NCBI GenBank assembly: GCA_039932715.1
Contig: JBDTPN010000005.1
Coordinates: 62,001 to 126,000 of the forward strand
Length of the DNA stretch: 64,000 nucleotides
From: ZC4RG30 sp039932715
GTDB taxonomy: Bacteria; Pseudomonadota; Gammaproteobacteria; Steroidobacterales; Steroidobacteraceae
Reading direction: 5' to 3'
Below are positions 43,928-52,582 of this stretch, in pieces. The translations under genes and the position numbers were made by a program. Each line of letters opens with the position of its first letter. The stretch's first letter is position 1. The notes beneath the pieces are model-generated. The model was not told the DNA's origin and did not search any database. It was given only the letters and a program-made list of their open reading frames with translations.

Positions 43928-44103
43928 GGGCGTTTGACCTTGGCGTTGTGTAAGGGGTGCCCGCTGGTCATCTACTCCTGGCGGGCGTGGGCGCGAATGA
44001 TCCCTCAAAGGTCCCCGGTGGCGCCAGCAGAAAAAGGCCTTTCGGTGCATGCCGCCGGCAGCTTTTCACTTATCATTCGCCCCTCTTTGGTCGGGGCATG
44101 GGT

Positions 44104-44826
44104 ATGGGGCGTATTTTCGAAGTCCGCAAACACACGATGTTTGCCCGCTGGAACCGCATGGCGAAACAGTTCGCCAAGATCGGCAAGGAAATCGCCATTG
44201 CGGTCAAATCCGGGGGCAGCGACCCGGGCGGCAATCCGGCGTTGCGCCGCGTCATCCAGAACGCCCGCGCGGTCAACATGCCCAAGGACAAGGTCGAGGC
44301 CGCGATCAAACGCGCCTCGGGGCGCGACGCCACCAACTACACCGAGATCCTTTACGAAGGCTATGCACCGCACGGAGTGGCGATACTGGTGGAGACTGCG
44401 ACCGACAACCCCACGCGCACCGTTGCCAATGTCCGCAACCTGTTCGTCAAGGGCGAAGGCAACCTGGCTACCAGCGGCAGCGTGAGCTTCATGTTCCGCA
44501 AGATGGGTGTGTTCCGCCTCTCGCCGCAGGGCGTCGACCAGGACGACCTGGAGTTGTACCTGATCGATCACGGGTTGGATGAAATGGGCGAGGCCACCGG
44601 CGAAAAAGGCGAACCGCAGTTGGTGGTGCGCTGTGACTTCGAGAATTTCGGGCAGTTGCAGCACGCCCTGGAGCAGCGCGCGATCGCCGTGCTGTCCGCC
44701 GCGCATGAATACATCTGCAATGCGCCCACCACGCTGCCTGAAGAACAGGCCACTGAAGTGCTGGCATTGCTGGACAAACTGGAACAGGACGAAGATGTAC
44801 AAAATGTTTATCACACGCTCGCGTAA
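44104..44826 (+). CDS. YebC/PmpR family protein
   Basis: 240 residues from MGRIFEVRKHTMFARW. The N-terminus differs from the usual MAGHSKWANIKHRK form and is like a divergent YebC subgroup. Core blocks NPALRRVIQNARAVNMPKD, YEGYAPHGVAILVETATDN and the Gly-rich SGSVSFMFRKMGVF are clear. YebC proteins were named as regulators; newer work ties them to translation of proline-rich stretches. Another ATG six bases upstream is possible. The 3' end overlaps the lipoprotein gene by 32 bases. Confidence 0.9.
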   Translation: MGRIFEVRKHTMFARWNRMAKQFAKIGKEIAIAVKSGGSDPGGNPALRRVIQNARAVNMPKDKVEAAIKRASGRDATNYTEILYEGYAPHGVAILVETATDNPTRTVANVRNLFVKGEGNLATSGSVSFMFRKMGVFRLSPQGVDQDDLELYLIDHGLDEMGEATGEKGEPQLVVRCDFENFGQLQHALEQRAIAVLSAAHEYICNAPTTLPEEQATEVLALLDKLEQDEDVQNVYHTLA

Positions 44827-45472
44827 TCGCGCCTGTCTGGCGATGGTCGTGGCACTTGCACTGACCGGCTGCCAGGCGGGAGATACTGGCCACTCGACCA
44901 GGGAAGACCGACCCGTGGGTGCATTCCAGTCCGTCGAACTCGAGGGGGCTGCGCAACTGGACATACTGGTGGGACCCGCGCCATCCCTGAGCATCACCGG
45001 CAGTCAAGGCGCCAGGGCCGCATTCACTACGCGCGTGGAGGGTGACAGGCTGATGCTCGGATCGCACAACAGCCTGTGGCAACCCAGCCTCGGTAAAGTC
45101 GTGGTGCGGATAACGGTTCCGCAATTGCACGCCCTCAAGGTCAGTGGCGCGGGGGAAATCAGCGTCAACGGCATCAGCGGTGACACCCTGGATGTGGCGT
45201 TCGACGGCGCGGCAAGTCTCGAAGCCAGCGGCAAGGTCGGCACGCTGACCGCCCAATTGAATGGGGCAGGAAGCATGGATCTCTCGCGCCTGGAAGCGCA
45301 GTCCGCCACCGTGACCACCAACGGCGCCGGCAGCGTGGACGTCAATTCGACCGCTTCACTGGATGCCACCGTCAACGGCGTGGGCTCCATCAATTACTAC
45401 GGCAAGCCTGCAAAAGTGACCACCGCCATCCATGGCGTGGGCAGCATTTCCCCGCGCTACAGGGATCACTAA
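44795..45472 (+). CDS. GIN-domain (DUF2807) lipoprotein
   Basis: 225 residues. Lipoprotein signal with lipobox ALTGC and a short linker, then a right-handed beta-helix-like GIN domain with repeated VSGAGEISVNG, FDGAASLEASG, LNGAGSMDLS, TNGAGSVDVN and VNGVGSINYYG units, six or so. Such domains are surface or periplasmic and of unknown function. Start may be 44795 or 44804, both inside the yebC end. The TonB receptor follows after four bases, suggesting co-expression. Confidence 0.87.
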   Translation: MYKMFITRSRNRACLAMVVALALTGCQAGDTGHSTREDRPVGAFQSVELEGAAQLDILVGPAPSLSITGSQGARAAFTTRVEGDRLMLGSHNSLWQPSLGKVVVRITVPQLHALKVSGAGEISVNGISGDTLDVAFDGAASLEASGKVGTLTAQLNGAGSMDLSRLEAQSATVTTNGAGSVDVNSTASLDATVNGVGSINYYGKPAKVTTAIHGVGSISPRYRDH

Positions 45473-45476
45473 CGCA

Positions 45477-47615
45477 ATGCGATCAACGTTCAAGCCGGTT
45501 GGCCGGATGGGCCTGCTGTTGTCACCTGCCCTGCTGAACCTGTTCGCCGGTACCGCCCCCGCCCAGGAATCACCAGCCAGCGCAGCGCTCGATACCATCG
45601 AAGTCAGTGCCACGCGTCTGCGCGGGGTTGCTGACGACGACGTGCCCGCCTCGGTCAGTACCGTGCAACTGGGTGGCGACAGCAATCGCCCGCTGGTCAA
45701 CGTCACCGAAGCCCTCGTGGGCATTCCCGGTGTCATTGCGCTGGACCGGCAAAATTACGCGCAGGATACGCAACTTTCCATCCGTGGCTTCGGTGCGCGC
45801 TCCACCTTTGGCGTTCGTGGTCTGCGCCTGTATGTCGATGGCATTCCAGCTTCGATGCCCGACGGCCAGGGGCAACTTTCGCACGTCAACATGCTGGGCG
45901 CTGACACCATGCAGGTCATGCGCGGGCCCTTTTCGGCGTTGTACGGGAATTCATCCGGCGGTGTGGTGCAGTTCTGGAGCAAGCCCGGCGCCGAGGGCGA
46001 TCCCACCCGCCTGCGCGCCACCTACGGCAGCTTTGACTCCAGCAGCATCGGCGCGCAAACCATGGGCAAGATCGGCTTGTTCGATTACAACCTCTCGGCA
46101 TCCGAGTTCAAGACCGATGGCAGCCGCGCACACAGCGCCGCGCAGCGCGATTCATTCAACGCCCGCATCGGCATCGACGTGGGCGAGAGCCGCACGCTTT
46201 CACTGATTGCCAATTACCTCGACCTGCCTGATGCGCAGGATCCGCTGGGACTGACCACCACCGAATGGCAAGCCGATCCGCATGCAGCCACTCCGGCAGC
46301 CCTGCAGTTCAACACCCGCAAGTCCGTGGAACAGCTGCAGGGTGGACTGGTTTTCGAGCAGCGGCTGGGTGAGTCACAGACGCTGCATGCCATGGTCTAC
46401 GGCGGCAATCGCGAGGTGGTGCAATTCCTGGCGATTCCCGTGGCCACGCAGGCCAATCCCCTCAATTCCGGCGGCGTGGTCGATCTCAACGGTAACTATC
46501 ACGGCGGCGATCTGCGCTGGTCATGGCTGGGCACCATCGCTTCGCGTCCCGCGGAATTCACCATCGGCGCCAATACCGACATACAGCAGCAGGACCGCCT
46601 GGGTTTCGAGAACTTCGTTGGCACGACGCTGGGAGTCAAAGGCCGGCTGCGACGCGATGAAGACAATCGCGTGGATAACGTCGACGAGTTCGCCCAGTTG
46701 TGGTGGCAGTTCGCCGACCGCTGGTCAGTGCTGGCCGGACTGCGGCACAGCGAAGTGCAGTTTGAATCTGTGGATCACTACATTGTGGGTACCAACCCCG
46801 ATGACAGCGGCAGCACCCATTACAGCGATTTCACCCCCGTGGCCGGCATCATGTTCCACGCCAACGCGCCGCTGCGCATCTATGCCTCCGTGGGCAAGGG
46901 CTTTGAAACTCCGACATTCAACGAACTGGCCTATCGCGCGGATGGCCAGGCGGGTTTGGCGTTCTACCTCGAGCCCGCAGTCAGCGACAATTACGAACTG
47001 GGCGCAAAGTGGCGTAGCGGCGGCATCGAACTGGACGCCGCGCTGTTTCGCGCCGACACCGACAATGAACTGGCGGTGGCACGCAACACCGGCGGTCGCA
47101 GCAGCTATCGCAATGTGGCCGCCGCGCGCCGCCAGGGGTTCGAGGGTGGCGCGCATATTCCGCTGGGGCATGACCTCAAGCTCGAAATGACCTACACCTA
47201 CCTCGACGCAACCTATCGCAGCGATTATCTTATCTGTGTTGTGCCCGGGTGCACGGTGCCCAACGTGACGGTGCCCGCCGGCGCGCGTATTCCAGGGGTA
47301 GCCGAGCATCAGGGCCAGATGAAACTGGAGTGGACCCCGGGTGCCTGGTCCACCACCCTGGAATTCGTGGCCATCAGTTCGCTCAATGCCAACGAGACCG
47401 GAACTGTCGCTGCGCCTGGATACGGATTGCTGCATTTCGAGGTGGGCCGCAACTGGCGCATCGCCAGCGGCGAGCTGCGTGGCTTCGCGCGTATCGAGAA
47501 CCTGCTCGACCGCAACTACGTCGGCTCTGTCATCGTGAACGAGGGCAACAGCCGGTTTTATGAAGCCGGGCCCGAACGTGCCGCGACCGTGGGCGCGCAA
47601 TGGCAATGGCGCTGA
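45477..47615 (+). CDS. TonB-dependent outer-membrane receptor
   Basis: 712 residues from MRSTFKPVGRMGLL, with a signal peptide cut near APA-QE. A TonB-box-like DTIEVSATRLRG precedes the plug domain (about 45-165: PGVIALDRQNYAQDTQLSIR and GVRGLRLYVDGIPASMPDGQ). The 22-strand barrel runs to the end, finishing with the aromatic-rich AATVGAQWQWR. The plug sequence is nearest to ferric-citrate (FecA)-type receptors, but the ligand cannot be assigned. No sigma/anti-sigma pair is adjacent. Confidence 0.93.
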   Translation: MRSTFKPVGRMGLLLSPALLNLFAGTAPAQESPASAALDTIEVSATRLRGVADDDVPASVSTVQLGGDSNRPLVNVTEALVGIPGVIALDRQNYAQDTQLSIRGFGARSTFGVRGLRLYVDGIPASMPDGQGQLSHVNMLGADTMQVMRGPFSALYGNSSGGVVQFWSKPGAEGDPTRLRATYGSFDSSSIGAQTMGKIGLFDYNLSASEFKTDGSRAHSAAQRDSFNARIGIDVGESRTLSLIANYLDLPDAQDPLGLTTTEWQADPHAATPAALQFNTRKSVEQLQGGLVFEQRLGESQTLHAMVYGGNREVVQFLAIPVATQANPLNSGGVVDLNGNYHGGDLRWSWLGTIASRPAEFTIGANTDIQQQDRLGFENFVGTTLGVKGRLRRDEDNRVDNVDEFAQLWWQFADRWSVLAGLRHSEVQFESVDHYIVGTNPDDSGSTHYSDFTPVAGIMFHANAPLRIYASVGKGFETPTFNELAYRADGQAGLAFYLEPAVSDNYELGAKWRSGGIELDAALFRADTDNELAVARNTGGRSSYRNVAAARRQGFEGGAHIPLGHDLKLEMTYTYLDATYRSDYLICVVPGCTVPNVTVPAGARIPGVAEHQGQMKLEWTPGAWSTTLEFVAISSLNANETGTVAAPGYGLLHFEVGRNWRIASGELRGFARIENLLDRNYVGSVIVNEGNSRFYEAGPERAATVGAQWQWR

Positions 47616-47617
47616 CC

Positions 47618-47637
47618 GCAATGTGCCCGAACATTGC
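47618..47637. terminator. Hairpin between convergent genes
   Basis: GCAATGT-GCCCGA-ACATTGC is a perfect 7-bp stem located exactly in the 26-base gap between the receptor stop and the lipoprotein stop. No T-run; probable two-way transcript end. Confidence 0.5.
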
Positions 47638-47641
47638 CTGA

Positions 47642-48115
47642 CTAGAACGCGTCGCGCGTACCCCAGCTGACCTGAAGTGTCTTGGTGTCCTTGTCGTAGG
47701 CTGAGACGGGAAGCTCGGCCTGCACCACCCCGTCGCCAGCGGTGGAAAGCGGCAGCACGATGCGCTGGGCACCCAGCACCTGCAGGGTTTCAAACCGCGA
47801 CGGCGACATGCGAAAGGCAATGCGTACCGGCCATGCTTTTTCCCCATCACGGGTCAGGAGGAACTGCCCGGTAGGCGGCACCTGCTGCAGGTCCAGAACC
47901 AGCGTGTTGCGCTCCCAGAACTGCAGCACCACCGGCATGGCCATGTCGGCTGGCACAGTGACAGTGAGCTCCCGAACGGGCTGGGGTGCTGCAGGGGGTG
48001 CCTTGTGCCAGGGCCAGTACGACTTGACCGTAGTGCAGCCCGAGACCGCCCCCAGGCAGGCCAGGGCCAGCAGCAAAAACCCGCCCCGACGGCAATTGCG
48101 GTACATGGGCTTCAT
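47642..48115 (-). CDS. Hypothetical lipoprotein
   Basis: 157 residues; I do not recognise a family. The N-terminus has basic residues, a hydrophobic segment and lipobox AVSGC (Cys27), so it is a predicted lipoprotein. After a short Pro-rich linker the chain is beta-rich (ELTVTVPADMAMPVVLQFW, FETLQVLGAQRIVLPL). A second ATG at 48106 could be used. It diverges from the kynurenine operon with 17 bases between start codons. Confidence 0.7.
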   Translation of the reverse strand: MKPMYRNCRRGGFLLLALACLGAVSGCTTVKSYWPWHKAPPAAPQPVRELTVTVPADMAMPVVLQFWERNTLVLDLQQVPPTGQFLLTRDGEKAWPVRIAFRMSPSRFETLQVLGAQRIVLPLSTAGDGVVQAELPVSAYDKDTKTLQVSWGTRDAF

Positions 48116-48123
48116 TCTACAAT
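48096..48123 (+). promoter_or_regulatory. Candidate promoter of the kynurenine operon
   Basis: TTGCGG (48096-48101) and TACAAT (48118-48123) are 16 bases apart. Transcription would begin just before the ATG at 48133, giving an almost leaderless message; no ribosome site is seen. Confidence 0.4.
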
Positions 48124-48132
48124 GCCCACACG

Positions 48133-48660
48133 ATGCTCCAACCTTTTGACTTCAAACAGTGGATCGAATCACACCGCCACCTGCTTAAACCCCCGGTAGG
48201 CAATCGCCGGGTGTATCCGGATGGCGACTTCATCATCATGGTGGTCGGCGGGCCCAACACCCGCAGCGACTTTCATGTGGATCCGGGCGAGGAATTCTTC
48301 TACCAGCTCGAAGGCAACATGGTCCTCAAGACCGTGCAGGAAGGCCGGATCGTCGATGTGCCCATACGCGAAGGGGAAATCTTCCTGCTGCCGGCCAACC
48401 TGCCACATTCCCCGCAGCGCCAGGCAAACACCGTGGGCGTGGTAATCGAGCGCCAACGCCGCGCCGGGGAGAAAGACGGCCTGCAGTGGTATTGCGAGAA
48501 CTGCAATTTCAAGTTGTATGAGGAATTCTTCGAGCTGACCGATATCGAGTCGCAGTTCGCCCCTGTGTTCAATCGTTATTACGACGATCCTGCGCATCGC
48601 ACCTGCCGCCAATGTGGCCAGGTGGCGCCGGTGCCGGAAAACCGCAAGACACAGACTTGA
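48133..48660 (+). CDS. nbaC: 3-hydroxyanthranilate 3,4-dioxygenase
   Basis: 175-residue cupin enzyme. Iron ligands are His in DFHVDPGEEFFYQLEG (with Glu) and His in LPANLPHSPQRQ. The C-terminal rubredoxin-like metal site is complete (CENC and CRQC). It opens 3-hydroxyanthranilate to the quinolinate precursor for NAD. It is the first gene of an operon with a cyclase, kynU and kmo. Confidence 0.95.
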   Translation: MLQPFDFKQWIESHRHLLKPPVGNRRVYPDGDFIIMVVGGPNTRSDFHVDPGEEFFYQLEGNMVLKTVQEGRIVDVPIREGEIFLLPANLPHSPQRQANTVGVVIERQRRAGEKDGLQWYCENCNFKLYEEFFELTDIESQFAPVFNRYYDDPAHRTCRQCGQVAPVPENRKTQT

Positions 48661-49463
48661 AGCCAGTGCCAGAAGCCAGCAATGCCGGCCCTGCGGTCAA
48701 CTTCTCCGCCGCGACTTCGCTGGCCATGGAGCTCAACTTCAACGGTGCCCAGCCGCAGCACTTTGGCGCCCCTGCCGCGAGCGCCACTGCGTTTTGCAGC
48801 GGCGACTTCGAAGGCGATGTCCGGCGCGGTGCCAGCTGCAACTGCAGCAGCATCACGCTGATACCCCACTGCAACGGCACCCACACCGAGAGCGTGGGCC
48901 ATCTGACCGCCGGATTCCGGCCGCTGCATGAGTTCGTGCCGCTGGCGCCCATCCCGGCCCTGCTCCTGAGTGTCGACGTGGTCAGCGCTGCGGCTACCGC
49001 CGAAGACAGCGTGCCCGCGCCACACCAAGGCGATAGCCTGATCACGCGCGAGGGACTGCTCAAGCACTGGCCTGCGGGCATGCCCATCACGCCGCGTGCG
49101 CTGTTACTGCGCACGCGATCCAACGGCGAACATGCAACGCAGTCAGCAAATCCGCCTTATCTCACGCGCCAGGCGGCCAGCGAAATGGTCGAGCGCGGCA
49201 TTGAACACCTGGTGGTGGACCTTCCCTCCGTGGACCGCACGAGTGACACGGGCAAACTCACTGCGCACCGTGTTTTCTTCGGCCTGCCCCCCGGGTCCAC
49301 CGACGCGCGAGTGGCCACGCGAGCCCACTGCACCATCACCGAATTGGCGCAGTTCCCGACCACGCTCAAGGACGGACCCTGCGCGCTGCAACTGCAGTTT
49401 CCGGCATTTACCGGAGATGCCGTGCCCAGCCGCCCCGTCCACCTGCCGCTGGCGACGACGTGA
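48657..49463 (+). CDS. Cyclase-family protein, candidate kynurenine formamidase
   Basis: 268 residues. I start at the TTG that overlaps the dioxygenase stop (TTGA), in line with the four-base overlaps of the next genes; a GTG at 48666 is the alternative. The metal motif reads HCNGTHTESVGH in place of the standard HxGTHxDxPxH, so Asp is Glu and Pro is Gly. Other family parts (MELNFNGAQPQHFGAP, RALLLRTRSN, IEHLVVDLPSVDR) are present. Position implies hydrolysis of N-formylkynurenine, but the altered motif leaves this open. Confidence 0.8.
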   Translation: MKPVPEASNAGPAVNFSAATSLAMELNFNGAQPQHFGAPAASATAFCSGDFEGDVRRGASCNCSSITLIPHCNGTHTESVGHLTAGFRPLHEFVPLAPIPALLLSVDVVSAAATAEDSVPAPHQGDSLITREGLLKHWPAGMPITPRALLLRTRSNGEHATQSANPPYLTRQAASEMVERGIEHLVVDLPSVDRTSDTGKLTAHRVFFGLPPGSTDARVATRAHCTITELAQFPTTLKDGPCALQLQFPAFTGDAVPSRPVHLPLATT

Positions 49464-50797
49464 GTTCGATCCCGCTGGCAGCACAACTGCAGGCCCAGTT
49501 GCGCGACAAGGCGCGCGTGCTGGATTTAGCGGACCCGCTGCGCTCATTCCGTGACGCGTTCACGTTGCCGCATGGTGCGGATGGCCATCCACTGATCTAC
49601 CTGTGCGGGCATTCGCTGGGATTGGCTCCCGATGGGGCTCGCACACTGGTCAACGAAGAGCTGGACGACTGGGACCGGCTCGCCGTGCTGGGCCATCACG
49701 GCGGGCGACGTCCCTGGATCCACTATGCCGAGCAGCTGCAAGAGGGATTGGCGCGCCTGGTGGGCGCATCGCCCAGCGAAGTGGTGGCAATGAATTCGCT
49801 GTCGGTAAACCTGCATTTGTTGATGGCCAGCTTCTATCGCCCCACTGCGCAACGTCATCGCATCGTGATCGAAGCCGGCGCCTTCCCGTCAGATCGACAT
49901 GCGGTGGCCAGCCAGATCGCATGGCATGGATTTGATCCAGCCGACGCATTGATAGAGCTGGCACCGCATGTGGGCAGCGATATGGTGGAGGAATCGCAGC
50001 TGGAAGCGCTGCTGGCCAGGCATGGCGACAATGTGGCGTTGGTGCTGTGGCCTGGCGTGCAATACCTGACAGGTCAGGCGTTTGATATCGCGCGCGTGGC
50101 CAATGCCGCACGTCGTGCCGGTGCGCGCTGTGGCATCGACCTGGCCCATTGCATCGGCAACCTGCCACTGCACCTGCACGAAGCCCACGTGGATTTCGCA
50201 GTGTGGTGCAGCTACAAATATCTCAATGCGGGCCCGGGCGCGATTGGTGGCGCTTTCGTGCATTCGCGGCATAAGCGATCTGAGCTGCCTGGGCTTGCCG
50301 GCTGGTGGGGCCACGAACCGGCGACGCGGTTCGACATGGGACCGGCTTTCGTCCCGGCCAATGGCGCAGCGGGTTGGCAGGTCAGCAATCCGCCCATTTT
50401 TTCCACCGCGCCACTGCTGGCATCGTTGCAGTTATTCGATGCCGCAGGCATGCCCGCGTTGCGCAGCAAATCACTGGCCCTGCACGCAATGCTGCGCGAC
50501 GAGATCGCATCGCGGCTGGGCGACAAGCTGGAATTCGTCACGCCGGCAGATGAGCAGCGCCACGGCAGCCAGCTATCCATGCGCTTTCGCCAGGGTGACG
50601 CGGCTGCGCAAGCAGATCCCCTTTCGGCACAAAACGTGGGACGCGCGACATTTGAAAAACTGACACAACTGGGCGTGGTGTCCGATTGGCGCCAGCCGGA
50701 CATACTGCGCGTAGCCCCGGCGCCGCTGTACAACTCATTCGCGGATGTGGCGGCCTTTGTCAATCGGCTTGAGCAGGCGCTGCAGCGCTCCACATGA
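49460..50797 (+). CDS. kynU: Kynureninase
   Basis: 445-residue PLP enzyme from GTG (overlap GTGA). The PLP lysine is in VWCSYKYLNAGPGAIGG, the aspartate in GIDLAHCIGN, and LCGHSLGLAPDGA is the N-terminal family block. The C-terminal domain has the conserved LRVAPAPLYNSF. It converts 3-hydroxykynurenine to 3-hydroxyanthranilate and alanine, the step before the dioxygenase encoded upstream. It overlaps kmo by four bases. Confidence 0.96.
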   Translation: MSSIPLAAQLQAQLRDKARVLDLADPLRSFRDAFTLPHGADGHPLIYLCGHSLGLAPDGARTLVNEELDDWDRLAVLGHHGGRRPWIHYAEQLQEGLARLVGASPSEVVAMNSLSVNLHLLMASFYRPTAQRHRIVIEAGAFPSDRHAVASQIAWHGFDPADALIELAPHVGSDMVEESQLEALLARHGDNVALVLWPGVQYLTGQAFDIARVANAARRAGARCGIDLAHCIGNLPLHLHEAHVDFAVWCSYKYLNAGPGAIGGAFVHSRHKRSELPGLAGWWGHEPATRFDMGPAFVPANGAAGWQVSNPPIFSTAPLLASLQLFDAAGMPALRSKSLALHAMLRDEIASRLGDKLEFVTPADEQRHGSQLSMRFRQGDAAAQADPLSAQNVGRATFEKLTQLGVVSDWRQPDILRVAPAPLYNSFADVAAFVNRLEQALQRST

Positions 50798-52122
50798 TCA
50801 CCATTGTCGGAGCCGGGCCCGCCGGTTGCCTGCTGGCATTACTGCTGGCGCGTCGCGGCCAGCGCGTGACCGTGTACGAGCGACGTCCCGACCCGGGGCT
50901 GCTGCCTTCTGAAGCCGGTCGTTCCATCAACCTGGCGCTTGCCGCGCGCGGCATTCGCGCACTGCGCGACGCCGGCGTGATGGAGGCGGTCACCCCTCTA
51001 CTGACACCCATGCGCGGCCGCAGGCTGCACGATATCAGCGGCACCGAACAGTTCCTGGCGTATGGCCAGTCGCATGAAATGATCTATTCGGTTTCGCGCG
51101 CCGACCTCACGCGTCGTTTGACGGAGGCAGCGCGGGCCCAGCCGGGGGTGGCGCTGCATTTCAACCAGCAATGCCTGGGCTACGCAGACCCAGGCAAGCT
51201 GCAGCTGCGCGACACCGCGAGCGGCAGTACATACGAGGTTGCAGCGCAGCGCATCGTGGCTGCCGATGGTGCCGGTTCCGTCCTGCGCCAGTCACTGGCC
51301 CAACGGCAGGGCTTTATCGTGGAGGAAGACCGTCTCGAACACGACTACAAGGAGTTGACGCTGCCCGTCGTCAATGGCCACCCACCGCTGGCCATGGACG
51401 CCCTGCATATCTGGCCGCGTGGCGGATTCATGCTGATCGCACTGCCCAACGCCGATGGCAGTTTCACCGCAACGCTGTTCCTGCCGCGCAGCGGCCCGCA
51501 AAGCTTCGAGCTGCTGTCTTCAGGTGCAAAAGTGCGCGATTTCTTTGCCCGCGAATTTCCCGACGCCCTACCCCTGGTCCCGGACCTGGCCGCGCAATTC
51601 GCGGCGCATCCGCAGGGCATGCTGGGCACCATTCACAGTCCAGGGTGGCGCGACGCGGAACGGCTGTTGCTGATCGGCGATGCCGCGCACGCCATCGTCC
51701 CGTTCCACGGCCAGGGCATGAACTGCGCCTTTGAAGACTGCCGCATTCTCGATGGCCTGCTGGCACACAGCCCGGATGATGCGTTCGAGCATTTCGAAGC
51801 GCAGCGGCGCGGGGACTGCGAGGCCATTGCCACCATGGCGCTGGAGAACTATGCGGAAATGCGCGACACCGTTCGCGACCCGGGATTCCAGCAGCAGAAA
51901 GACCTGGCCATAGCCCTGGAGCGCAGCTATCCGGACCGCTTCATTCCACGCTATTCAATGGTGATGTTTCACGACGAGATCCCGTACTCACTGGCACTGG
52001 AACGCGGCCGAGTGCAGCAGGGAATCCTCAACGAGCTGGCCTCACGGCCCGCCGCGGACCCACAGGTCGTCGCGAACCTGATCAGGGAGCGATTGCCGGC
52101 GTTATCCGCCGCAGTTCAATGA
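50794..52122 (+). CDS. kmo: Kynurenine 3-monooxygenase
   Basis: 442-residue FAD hydroxylase. The dinucleotide motif ITIVGAGPAGCLLALLLARRG opens the chain, with RSINLALAARGIRAL, and the second FAD motif is LLIGDAAHAIVPFHGQGMNCAFEDC. It hydroxylates kynurenine with NADPH and O2. Like other bacterial forms it has no clear C-terminal membrane anchor. The 3' end overlaps folA by 41 bases on the opposite strand. Confidence 0.96.
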   Translation: MITIVGAGPAGCLLALLLARRGQRVTVYERRPDPGLLPSEAGRSINLALAARGIRALRDAGVMEAVTPLLTPMRGRRLHDISGTEQFLAYGQSHEMIYSVSRADLTRRLTEAARAQPGVALHFNQQCLGYADPGKLQLRDTASGSTYEVAAQRIVAADGAGSVLRQSLAQRQGFIVEEDRLEHDYKELTLPVVNGHPPLAMDALHIWPRGGFMLIALPNADGSFTATLFLPRSGPQSFELLSSGAKVRDFFAREFPDALPLVPDLAAQFAAHPQGMLGTIHSPGWRDAERLLLIGDAAHAIVPFHGQGMNCAFEDCRILDGLLAHSPDDAFEHFEAQRRGDCEAIATMALENYAEMRDTVRDPGFQQQKDLAIALERSYPDRFIPRYSMVMFHDEIPYSLALERGRVQQGILNELASRPAADPQVVANLIRERLPALSAAVQ

Positions 52123-52582
52123 AGGTCATGGCGTAAACGTTGCGCTCGTCGGCCGCGCGATATTCCCGCGACACCTCATTCCATCGTTCAGGCTGCAACG
52201 GCGGCATGAAAGTATCGCCGTCGACGGTACAATGCACGCGGGTCAGCTGGATCACATCCAGCTGCGTCATCGCCAGGATGAACACCTCTGCCCCACCGAT
52301 GACCATGATTTCATCGGCTGGTGCAGCGCGGGCGCGTGCCTCCTCCAGCGTCGCCACGCGCTCCACCCCTGGCCAGTCAACACTGCGGCGGCTGAGCACC
52401 AGGTTGAGCCGGCCGGGCAACGGCTTGCCGATGGATTCATAGGTTCGGCGGCCCATCAGCACCGGCTTGCCCATGGTGATGCGCTTGAAATGCGCCAGGT
52501 CTGCAGGCAGGTGCCAGGGCAGCGCGTTATTGCTGCCAATCACGTCGTTGTCAGACGCTGCCACCACTGCCGTCAGTTTCAT
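52082..52582 (-). CDS. folA: Dihydrofolate reductase
   Basis: 166 residues. Hallmarks are VVAASDNDVIGSNNALPWHLP, the catalytic Asp in LPADLAHFK, MGRRTYESIGKPLPGR and MVIGGAEVF. It regenerates tetrahydrofolate after the thymidylate synthase reaction encoded two genes upstream. The start overlaps the SET gene stop (ATGA). Confidence 0.96.
   Translation of the reverse strand: MKLTAVVAASDNDVIGSNNALPWHLPADLAHFKRITMGKPVLMGRRTYESIGKPLPGRLNLVLSRRSVDWPGVERVATLEEARARAAPADEIMVIGGAEVFILAMTQLDVIQLTRVHCTVDGDTFMPPLQPERWNEVSREYRAADERNVYAMTFIELRRITPAIAP

Noticed and set aside
42758..44485. Plus-strand frame of 575 codons opposite fhs and into yebC
   Set aside because: It is antisense to the conserved fhs and out of frame with yebC; no recognisable motif.
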